A stretch of DNA of 64,000 nucleotides from Aplectana chamaeleonis (lineage: Eukaryota; Nematoda; Chromadorea; Rhabditida; Cosmocercidae): the NCBI GenBank assembly GCA_029168955.1, contig JAPDOI010001154.1, forward strand, positions 152,978 to 216,977. Reading direction: 5' to 3'. A program made the position numbers and the translations under genes. Below are positions 23,101-35,100 of this stretch, in pieces. The notes beneath the pieces are model-generated. The model was not told the origin of the DNA. It was given only the letters and a program-made list of their open reading frames with translations, and did no database searches. Numbering within the stretch: the stretch's first letter is position 1; each line of letters starts with the position of its first letter.

Positions 23101-26100
23101 CACATTCGAATGCGACTTTCTCAGCAGCATTTGAAGCGTTTAGAAAGGATAAAGTGGATTTTGTGCGTCGATTCATCACTATGGATGAGACTTGGATTTT
23201 CTTTTTGGTTTTTTTTCAAGTATATCAATGTTCAGGGAGATTATACTGAATAATAGTGTATTTTGAACCATAAGATTGTGTTTCTCTTATCGAACGACAA
23301 AACTTATTGAACAACCTGGTTTGAACAAGCTCCAAGCCCGATTGTGACACAAAATAACGACAGAAAACAGGCCATTTGCAAGGAATACAAGGAAATTGCG
23401 TGAAGCCTTGAAATTGTTCACGATCAAATCACAGGTGACTTATTCAGCAAATCCTGAATTGTAAACAAACATATGTATCGAAACCAGGTATCGAAAAACT
23501 CACCACGAGGCCAAAGCGATGTTACGCGTGACTTTCAACCATTGTTGCACATAGCTTGTACGAAAATGTGCTCAGTCCAAAGGATTTTTTTGAATAAGTT
23601 ACTTGGAAACCTCACACAATCCTCCGGTTTATCTTGTGCGCAACTTGCTTTGCCCATCGTTTGAATCTACAGACAACTCAGACAATAGGTGCGGACTGAC
23701 CACTGGCAATCAAGGCCTCTGCGGGCGGCAGGCCAACAAGTTGCGGGCGGATCGCTGCCCATCGTGGCCTCGCCGAGCGGATCACTGCCTCTCGTTGTCT
23801 CCGCGGGCGGATCGCTGCGTTTTGGGGGGCGGATAGCGGCACCTGGGAAAGTTGATCACGCTAGCGGGCGGATCGCCGGCGAGCTCTAAGGCGGCGATCC
23901 GCCCGCAATCTACCACCGATCCGCCCGCAAAGGCTTTGGTAGCCAGCGATACGCCCGCTGAGCTATGAGATGCAGCAATGCGCCCGCGACCTGCCAGCAA
24001 TCCGCCCGCCAGTGCTTTGATAGCCAACGATCCGCCCGCTCGAATTTTACACGGTGAAATTTGCCAATCATTGACGAGTTCTTTTCTGGTATCAGTATCA
24101 TGCTCAGAGTATACAAACCAAAGGGCATAAAAGGCGTTCCATCGCACTGAATGCTCACTCGGCATTTCGAGGCCGATCCTGGAAGGTGACTTCAAGTAAC
24201 CTTTGAAGGATCACTCAGAAGCCGGAGAATAATTTTTGGCAGCTGAGGGGATGGTCCCCACGACTACGGAGGGGGGAGGGGTGGTCCCGCACACGGAGAC
24301 CATGGTGGGGACCATAGAGATAACCCTTATGTGGCATCGAGGGCGGATCGCTGGCTAGTGGCGGGCGGATCACTGGGTACTGGCGGGCGGATGGCGGGGG
24401 AATGTCGATCCGCCCGCCAAAAGCCAGCGATCCGCCCGCACCTACTGTTTGAGAAGCTCAGAGCTCGCATTCTACATGAAATAATAGGAAAATCTATTCA
24501 GTTGTAGGATATACACATCAGGTTACGCATAGCCAACAAGTAACTTGGGCACAAGTCATAGGCAACATGCTCACCAAATTTTCGGGAACACAGAAAGTCC
24601 TGAACAAGTTACTTGACACCTCTAAGCAACTTACTGTGTTTATATCATAAATAATTTGATTCAATCTTTTTACGTAACCGGCGAATTCTAAAAAAAAAGA
24701 TAATTAGCTATCCTCTGTTCCGGAGTGGGAAGTATTTCCGTTGATCGCGTGCGTCTGCGCGCGTATGCTGCGTCTCCTTTTCCCCACACTTTCTCGCCGG
24801 CCTTCCCCTCGCTTCGCACTAGCGTGAACGAACACAGTGAAATTAGCACCGGAACAGTGGACACATCTGAAATCATTATTAACACAGACATCAAATCCAA
24901 GAAAACAGGTGACACGCAATGTTAACTAGGGAACTTGTGTGAAGCCTATCTGCCATTTGCGCTAAACTCACTGACAACTTGCTTCAGAAAAAAATTCAAG
25001 AGTTGTAAAAAATCATATATACAGTGCGTTCGGAAATGATAGGGACACCTCTAAAAATGAGATTTTCAAAAAACTTCTGGGAAAGGTGATGAATACTGTT
25101 CATCAATGAAATCAGCGTGATGAAAAACCTCTGTTCGCAACTTCCTTAAAACCGTGCCTAAGTTCATAAGATTTTGTCTTTACATTTAGAAAATTTCACC
25201 ATTTGGAAATGATAGGGACACCCTGCAGAAAGTGGAATTTTTCACTTCGAACAAAATTCCTCTTTACAAGTTCACTACATTAACGCAACACGAGGACATC
25301 CAACACCTTTATTACAATCATGGGCCGTGGTACATCGCTTACTGTTTCCGAACAAGCCCAAATACGTGCCCTCAACGCTGCCGGGCTGAGCCAACGTCTA
25401 ATTGCCTCCCAGATCGGACGTTCCCCCAACTGCATCAGCCAGTTCCTACGAGATCCAGACTCCTACGGCTTGGCGAAGAGTCCTGGACGCCCAAGAAAGG
25501 TCAGCGGCAGGGATTCACGGAGGATAAGCCGACTCTGCTCAAACAGTAGTCTGTCTCTCAACCAAGTGAGGGCTCAGTTGTCGCTCAATGTGTCAAAGAC
25601 TACTGTTTGGAGCGTCGTAAACGCAGACGAAAACATCGTCCGCCAAGTGATGAAGAAGGCTCCATCACTCTCAGAAGCCCACAAAGTAGCTCGACTCCGG
25701 TTTGCAAGGAACAACATGGCAACAAACTGGTCAGAGGTACGGGATTCTCTAAAAGCCCGATAAAATTTAAAAAGATAAAGGCGACATGTTCCAGATAATT
25801 TTCTCCGACGAAAAGAAGTTTAACCTTGATGGACCTGACGGTGCCCGATGCTACTGGAGAGATCTTCGCAAGGATCCGATGGTATTTAGTCGAAGAAATT
25901 TCGGAGGCGGTTCGCTGATGTGTTGGGGAGCATTCTGCAGCGAAGGTGTTTTGAAAATTGCCTTCACTTCGTGTCGGATGGATTCGGAGGAGTATCAAGA
26001 AACATTGCGTGCGCATCTTCTGCCGTTCTTCGCTGGAAACAGGCGTCAACGCTATATTTCCCAGCAAGATAACGCTGCGGTCCATGTCTCCAGATCCACA

Positions 26101-29100
26101 AAGGCGTGGCTTCAACAAAACCGAGTTCGCGTGATGGAATGGCCCGCGTGTAGTCCTGACTGCAACCCGATAGAGAATATCTGGGGCATAATTGTGCGCC
26201 AGATTTACGCGAATAACAAGCAGTATGGGACCGTATACGAGCTAAAGGCCGCTGTACTCGAAGCCTGGAGAAATTTGGATAAAAATGTGCTATCCAATTT
26301 GATCACTTCTATGCCGAATAGAATTTTTGAATTGATTTCCAACTCTGAAGGTGAGATATCGTATTAGATTTCATGTATGTGTATGTTTTGTTCATTCCTT
26401 GTTTAATAATTTTTGTTTTTTAATAGTGTCCCTATCATTTCCGAACGGCGAATAATGTGACAATTTAAAAATAAAATATTACAATATTATGCTATTGCTA
26501 TAGAAACAAGTGAACAGAGGTTATTTACTTTGCTGAATTCATTTATGAGCATTACCGAACGCCGCACGCAATTTAACCATAAAGACTGTGGTTTTCAGGG
26601 GTGTCCCTATCATTTCCGAACGCACTGTATAGTGTGTGGGCATGAGGCACTCAGCTTCTTCTGAACAAGTTACGGGTGACTTGAACGTAACTTAGCTGCA
26701 GGCTTCATAAAACCTTCGAGAAAAAATCGCAAGAAGCTTAAAACGACGTTGCGCCCAACATGATCCGATTTTATCGAACGTTGCTTGTAACTTGCTCGGC
26801 ATTTCTTGACTACTATAAACTTTCGGACAGGCCACTAGGAATTTGCATGAAGTTAACGAGTCTATCGTGTTAGTAACTTGTTTTGTCCACTCTTCCATAA
26901 TACATAGAGGTCAGAAGTTTGCAAGTAACACAAAACACCGGGGGAAACAAGTTACTTCTGAAGTAAACGCAATGAGCGGCGTGAAGCCTTCAAATAACCT
27001 GAGCATTAGTGAGCAAGACACGTAGGTCAAAACTCAACCTCTATCACCCAGCAATACTTACCTTCCTCTCCATCCAAGGAACCCTTTCTTCCGGTCGCAG
27101 ATTTTTCAGTTCTCCAGCACCTTCGATCTGGAACTGATGTGGTTGTTATGGGGTTTTCAGAGTTCCATCGCGGCGCGGAGCGATTTCATGATTCATATGC
27201 GAATCGACGAGCGGCGCGTTATCGATCGATGCCCACAGAAAACATCTCGTTGCGCCGCGCTGCGATGGAACTCTAAAATAGGCCTAACACTACCGGAGGA
27301 ATGAACTCCGAGAAAGATTCTATACCATGGGATATTCATCGTCGGATACATTCGATCGCTTGTCATCCATATCGTCCTCATTATCTCCAAGTGATGAAAA
27401 CGTATTCACCACCATTTTCGCAAATTTTCCTGAAATGCTGACAAATAAACCAGCCTGCAGCACTGATTAGAACTCGAAAAACAACCTATTCTTTGGTCCA
27501 GATCGACCACCATTCCACGCATTTGTGACCGTACGCTGAGCACCCATTTGGCACCACATCCATCAGCCGACGCCTGTGGTTTACCAAGCGTAACAACAAT
27601 TCTAAACCTCTATCCCACGATTGCTCTCACCTGTGAACATAACTGATACGTTCCCTGAGGGAAGAACATGTAATTCGTCTGCGTATTTCCTGTTGCTTCC
27701 TTCACACTCTCGGAAAGCGACTGAAACACACAACTCTCTTCTCTACGTGCCTGATCAGAATGAAAGTATTCAGCTAAACTTACAAGTTCGTCAAAGTTAT
27801 CGATAAAATTCAATTTGAATCCATGGAAAGACGCCTGGCAAGCCAACTCCTTCATGATGCATACAGTCACGTCACTTTTCTAGAACTCCTTCAGTTACTG
27901 CTAGCTCATATGTATGAATCTTGAGGTCGGCTTGCCTGCAGTGATAGAACAAGCGCCGGCATGCCATCCGTGAGATCTTGGCTATATAGTGGCATGCACA
28001 CATACATTCCATTATTTATAGCTAACGTTAGATTAACGTCAAAACCCTGAAATTAGTTCGCTCTTCTGGACACTTACACGCAGAGTTCACGATGAGAATC
28101 GCTTTTCTGCTTGTCATTAATCTCCACGTTTGACTCTCGATGAACATCGGATTTTGTCTTGAATTTTAGTCGGGTAAAGTACGTTTGACCGAGTATTTTT
28201 ACACGTAGATTCGACTTTTTTCAGACTCCGAAGAGGGCGAGACCGCCGAAACGTTAGTCTGCTAATAAACATCATACTACCTCGTGCCGGCTACAATGAA
28301 AGAACCAGCTATACTCTGCTTTTCCACCTATCTTGAAGACGGTCCCATGCTGATTCCAATGATGTTTTTGGAATCGTACAAGACCTTCTAGAAACGGAGA
28401 TATGGTCCCCCAAAAATTGAGCTAGGGAAGCATGGTGGACGAGTTGTCCGAGGCTTGTAACTTTCGTCTTTTGCAGCCGATGTATGCGAGCTGACCTGAG
28501 TAAAGAGAGAAGTTGAGAATGAAGGGAAGAACGGGGCTATTGATCGGAAACCATCGCTCATCTCACAATCTGGAGCATTCATTTGTTCACGTCGATGGGC
28601 GTGGAAAGTGCATCTGGGGTGTGACGAGCTGACGGGTGTCCAACTTTGGGGCCGAAGGGGACCGTTCCGAGCTCATTTTTCTCAATTTTTTAAACGTTAG
28701 GGTTGCGCTGGGCCCCGCAGCTGCCGATCTCCACCAAAAAATCAGACAGGGTTTTCATCGTGGACACTGCCTCTAGTCTCATATAAGCTTTCATTACGTT
28801 TAGACAGGGTACCGCTCAACCTCACAATCCGCTGTTATAGTTGAAAGTCTCTACTGGCGACTTTTAAAGAGGCGTCTACCTTCTCAAAAACTGTTAATTA
28901 ACTCATTTTGATGCAAATATTTCTACAACGGACGGAGGTCCAATAGGGATTCTACACAAAATTCGGCGCCTTATCGTACCGAGCATTTACTTAATCGCCG
29001 AGAAGATCTCCAAAGTCCGCAATCAATGAGTTTGATCCCTCAAAGTAGCACGTGAGCTTTTGTGAGGTGAAGTAGCCATCATCATAGAGATTTTCATCGT

Positions 29101-32100
29101 TCACCCTACTTCAGAACTTGAGCCTTTTTCACGTTGCTTTATTTCTGTTTATTACTACCTATTCTTCTTTCTGCTCAGCTTATTTTTTCATAAGTTCCAG
29201 AACGCATACAGAAGGTCTACAGTGGCAACTTTATCTCAAGCTGCAACTGCGTTAGAGACTGCGATTAGAAGTAAATTACGAATAGAATGACGGACAAGAA
29301 TAGTGCCGCGACTTTCCTTTGATTTCTTTCTATACCGACGCCATCCTTTTTCAAAGACGACAGAGTGCGACTATGCTGGAGCCTGGAGGACCGTCATTAG
29401 CGCGGTAGAAACAGCTTCAAGCGCGGTTGTGTAAATTCTCAATGCCTAGTGAGAAGGGTTGAATCATTTCGGCCCAAAATGGAGATTTTGGGGGGGGGTC
29501 GTAAGAATTTCGGCCAAAAACATAAATACGGCGATGGTATCGTAAAAATTTCCGAAAATTTCGTTCACTAAGGAAAGAGGATCGCAGCTGTGCTGAAATC
29601 CTATACAACGGACCGCTTGACCCCGGAAAGAAACGTTCTAGAAGCAGAGGACGCCGCCAGACAAACAGAGTCACGTGCTACGACCAGCCTTGGTCGTGTG
29701 CTTGTTCGTGAGGCTGCCATGGTCGTCGTCGTCGTCAGCACAGTCGAATCCGAGCTCTCCAGATCATGCAGATAGTCACCAGCACAGCTAATCCCTAACT
29801 CTGTGCCCAAGCAGGATCAGACCGACGCCAGTGGTCACCAAAGCCCAAAGTCATGAGGTAGGCTAAACCGCACTGCCTAAGAAGCACAGACTTCCGTAGG
29901 GCGGACAATGGCGCAGGGAGCTGTTGTCTCTACCTCGTGGCGCATGACACACGTCTCGCTGGAAGATACTAAAAATAGGCAGCAGTCCGGAGGCACCACT
30001 TAGATCCGGACCCTGGTGACCGGGAGAAAATCCGTCTCTAACGAAAAGGCCTGTTGTATACATATGAGAGAGGTTAAACGCATGTTCCGCATCTGGCAAT
30101 CTGCTGTGTACGAGTGTACAAACAATTGTAGCGGTATTGATCCGTAGGCTTCGAGACTTATTCGGTAAAATCAACAGCCCATGTAATTTCTGACACCGCC
30201 GTACTAGGCCACGCGATCGAGCTTCATCGGCTGGCTGCGTTCGGTCGCGACGCGTGCTCAAATCTGCTAGATAGCCTGCGATAGGATAAATATTGTATCC
30301 CGGAACATTTTGCGAGTATTCCTAGTATTCTTCAACTGATGAATATTTATCCTATCGCAGGTTATCTCGCACAAGTGAGCACTTGGCACGGCCGCACGCA
30401 CCCGGTGAATTTCAACCATCATCAGCGGCGATAGAGTTTATGCTGTGTTATATTTGCATTGCTATTCGGAAACCAAAGGCGACGAGGTCGATCATTGTGT
30501 ATTTGTGACATGTTACTTAGATGCGTATTGATTGGTGAAAATACCAGGTTGTTCAATAAGTTTTGTCGTTCGATAAGAGAGGGCGTTGCAACTAACCCGA
30601 AAATTTTCTTTGTCTTATTGGTACACTCTTCATATGAACTTTAGTGAAGTTTTATTTCAATCTGTCAATTCATTCTTCGTTTACAAGCCATTTAGTGTCG
30701 CCGTGTCAGAGCAATGGAAAAAATTGAATATCGTGCAGTGATAAAATTCTTATTTTTGGAAGGTGTAGCACCAAAATAAAATTCACGAACGAATGTTAAA
30801 AGTGTATAATGATTGTTCAAATACAATAAGAACAGTAGAGAGATGGGTTGCTGAATTTAAACTTTGTCGTACAAGCTTTGAAGACGATCCACGTGAAGGA
30901 CGTCCAAAAAGCGCATCAACACCAGAAATCATAGCAAAAATACAGGATATGGTTTTGGAAGATTGTCGATCGGCTGAGAGAGATTTAGTAGAGGCTCAAC
31001 ACATCTCATTAGGCAGTGTGAGCCATATTTTCAGTGTAATTTTGGGTTTTAGAAAGCTGTGTGCACAATGGGTGCCGCATTCGCTAACAATAAAAAACAT
31101 TTGAATGCGACTTTCTCAGCAACATTTGGAGCGTTTTAAAAAGGATGAGTGGTGTTCGTGCGCCGATTCATCACTATGGATGAGATTTGCGTCTGTCACT
31201 ATGATCCTGAATCAAAACAAGAGGCTAAAGAGTGGTGTGAACGTGGTTGTTCTGCTTCGAAACGAGTTCGTGTTCGGAAATCGGCCAAGAAGGTTTTGGC
31301 ACCAGTTTCTTGGGATGCAAAAGGAATTTTGTTTGTGGACTACTCGCAAACTGGAAAAACAATTAAATCTGGAATAATGTTGCAACCTTTTGGACCAGCT
31401 GAAGGAAAAATCGTGAAAAAGACCCGGTTTGCCAAAGAAAAAGTCCTTTTTCATTAGGACAATGTACCGTGTCACAAGAGCATTTTTACAATGGCTAGAA
31501 TTCATGAATTAAAGTTCGAATTGTTGGAGCATCCACCGTATCCGGCAGATTTGGCCCCAACAACTTCCATTTGTTTCCAGAACTCGAAAAACTTATGCGT
31601 GGCAAGCGTTTTTCATCAAATGAAGAGGTCATAACGACTGTTGAAGCGTATTTTGCAGAACCTCCGGATTCTCACTTCAAAGATGGGATCCACAGATTGG
31701 AGGATCGTTGTATATTAACGTTCAGGGGAATTATACTGAATGATAGTCTATTTTGAACCATAAAATTGTGTTTTCCTTATCGAACGACAAAACCTCTTGA
31801 ACAACCTGGTATGTATAAGCTCAAACAGTGTCAAGACTTCAGCCTGTAGGTAATTCACCAGCAGTGGAAGTATCGGTATACAGTATGGCGCAGACACCGT
31901 GAAATCTGTTTCTCTAGTGTTGTTCTACCGTGCAAAACGATAAGCCCTCTGATAAATTCCATTCAAAGCCGGATAACGACAACCCATATCCGTTTATATC
32001 CATTAGGATTATTAACTCGTCGTTTTCTCAACAGCGCCGAGGCCTACCTGAGAAGCCTGTGGTGGGGAGAACATCGACTGCTGTATACTGTTGCTACGCT

Positions 32101-35100
32101 TATTCGCTGCCGCGCTCGCTGCCCGAACAACTCGACTCCGCTCGGCCCTCCAGTAATCGTAAGTGTTCTTGTAGTTCAGCCAAAGCAGAATCGCCTGAAA
32201 AACTAGTATAAACTCAGCTGACGTCAGTCGTGTAATGATGCGAAACGCGTACCTTATCTATCGCGCTAGATTTAATCAGCAAAATTGGCCGATTGAGAGC
32301 AATATGATAGGAATACGACTGATGTGATGAGCTCTCCTTGTTCTCAACGCGGACCTGAAATCGGAATCAACTAAACTATTCAGTGGCAAACTTTCATGGA
32401 GTTATGTGCTCACTTGAGTCATGAATGTCGCATATTCCTGCAACTCCGGATGGAGCTCTTCATACTCCGCAACCTTGACCAGCTGTCCCAACTTCGCATT
32501 GAACTGTATCGCCGCCGCTCCAAAAAGGCGCTCCTTTGCTGATCCCAGCTCTTTCAGCACCTGCATTACACTTAGATGTGTACTTACAAGGGAAGGATCA
32601 TTACATGTCGTGGCTCCTCCAAATGAAATATGCGTTCTTAGAATCGCTTTTCGACGTAGAACTCGAATGTTTACATTGCAGCTGCGAAACGTTTCTCTGA
32701 GCGGAGTTATAAGCGTTTTTAGCGCTTCACTCGTCTTCTTCTTCTTGTCAGCCATGAATAGAGCATCGCATCAGAGGCGTAGGGAGCTAGCCACCTCACA
32801 TGGCTTGTACCATAGATCTCGAGCAGACAAGGTTGTAGGCCTGGCCGGACATGAAAATAGATGCAATGAATCATGTCCAGCACATTCACAATCGGGGCAT
32901 TTATCTGGGACTGACTGATCAATCCGATGAGTGTAGGCCTTTAGATATCTGGAGTGACCGCATCGCAGACCAGCGAGGATTGTTCGGGTACGTCGCGGTG
33001 GTCCAGCTTCGCTGTCGTCGACTCGCGGGGGCACGCCGCCGTAGATTAAGTTGGGCTGAGCATCAGACAGGTACTCTGCCACGAACCGCGTATGCTCAGC
33101 CATCTGGAGTCTTCTTCGAGATAGCTCGGATGTAGCCCAGCGTTGTTGATCGACTGCAGACAGAGAAGCACTGAGCTGCGTGCGTATGCTTCTTGGGTGG
33201 GGGCCAGACGACAGAAGATGGTAATTTGGATGGGTCGGGCTCTTGACAATACTTATTAGAAATTGCTGAGACTGGAGTAAGCAGTGTTCTTTCACGGGAA
33301 GTAGGCCGGCTTCCTGATGAAGATGCGGAATAGGCGTCGACTTGTGACATCCAGTGATAAGCCTGAGGGCAGCATTCTGTGTTCTCTGCAGTCTGCACCA
33401 AGAGGATTCAGAGAGATGTCTGGTCCATATAGGGCACCATATTCCAGGACCGGCTGCACCATGGCCCTGTATGTCATACGTAGCACTTCCTTCGTGCTGC
33501 CCCAGGTGGTTCCAGCCAATGCGCGAAGAATGTTGTTGCGCGAGTTGGCTGAGGCAGCACGTATTCGCGCATTCTCATGAAATCGTAGCGAGGGATCCAG
33601 GAAGACTCCCAGTAGTCGAGGATGCTTAGACCGTGGCAGCTCGTGGCCATCCCAGATGACCTTGGGATGAAGCCGATGTTCGATAGTAGCCGTCGTACAT
33701 AGTGTGACACTTGACTTGGAGGCAGACACAGTCAGCAACTTTGATTTGAGATACACAGCCAACGTCCGTAAGTAGTTGTTCATGGTGGCAGTGGCTCGGT
33801 CAATAACTGAGTCCGATACAAACGATAGTGATGTCATCAGCGTACAGGCACAGATGAATGCCAGATGGTGGCTCAGGAATATCAGACAGAAATAGCGAGA
33901 ACAGGCAACACCCCGCCTTGCGGGACACCGGCTTTCAATGGGACCGAAGACGATAGATGTCCGTCGAACTTGACACGAATGGACCGGTTTTTGACAAAGC
34001 TATTAATCCATCTTTTTGGACCAACTGGGCATGTCCGATTTAAGAATGGATTTCGATAGGAGCGGGATACTGACGCTATCGAATGCAGCCGAGAGATCAA
34101 TAGCAACGACGAGACTTCTACCAGCCGGGGTCTTGCGATTAAATCCAGCGATGATATGCTCGGTGATTGATGTCAGGGCAGGGATGGTGGAATGCTCCTT
34201 TTTGAAACCATGCTGATGAGTGTTGTGCTGTAGGGCGTTCTGGAGGAGCGGATTGACAACCCTTTCTGCAAGCTTGGCTAGGGGGGAAGGAGGGAGATGG
34301 GGCGGTGGGAGGCAGCCTTGTCCAGTGGCTTGCCAGGTTTGGCGATGGGAATGACGACAGCTTGTTTCCAGCGCGCCGGAATAACACCAGAACTGAATGA
34401 CGAGTTAATGAGATCAGAGAGCAATTTATGATAGGGATCAGGAAGATGCTTGAGATGAACAGCCGACATTCCGTCGGGTCCCTCTGCACGCGAATTTTTC
34501 ATCGATTTGATGATCTTGTCGATGGCGGAGGAGAAATAGCAGGGACTTCCAGCCGGTTCAGCTTCCTGATTGCTCGTACTGTTCGTCTGTTATGCATATC
34601 ACGAGGCGATGAGGCCGATGTGAAAGTTTACCAAGCAGACAAAGCTGCCTTGTATCCGTGCTCGAATCTTCCAGACGGGAGCTCGAGCATGTTACGATCC
34701 GTGCTCATCCTTTTGCCAGAAATTCGTTTCAGTGTTGTCCAAGCTTTTCTGGCATCAGCGGCAAAATCAATCGACTCGGTTAGCTCTTTCCAGCGCTGCT
34801 GCTTGTGTTGATTTAGCAGCTCGGTGATTTTGTCCGACAGCTGCTGTACCGCAGGATCATTGGGATCCGATCTTCGCTTGTCGTCTCTCATCTTGATCAG
34901 GTCGAGGATTTCACTGGGCACGTTTGGGTGAAAAGTCCTTACTCGTCCAGTGGGAATAGCTGCTTTGGAGGCACGTTGGATGGCTTTAACGATAAACTTC
35001 TCCTTATCGTAGACTGTTCCGTTCCTCGGGTAGTCGGCCGCCTGGCTGAGCAACACCTCTTTGAATAGGTCCCAGTTAGCCTTACGATAATTGGAATAAG

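Noticed and set aside
23680..24440. CRISPR-like spaced repeats
   Set aside because: Motif is in both orientations with irregular spacing, and the context is eukaryotic; not a CRISPR array.
32561..32587. A 27-bp GTAAGT...GCAG intron upstream of exon 32560
   Set aside because: Too short to splice, and the sequence just right of it belongs to a foldback end. The real intron is taken as the whole stretch to the next exon.
32588..32755. Extension of the lpd-3 exon to a Met at 32755
   Set aside because: This stretch is an arm of a repeat also present inverted at about 36390-36535 and includes the LINE (AAG)n tail, so the open frame is accidental.
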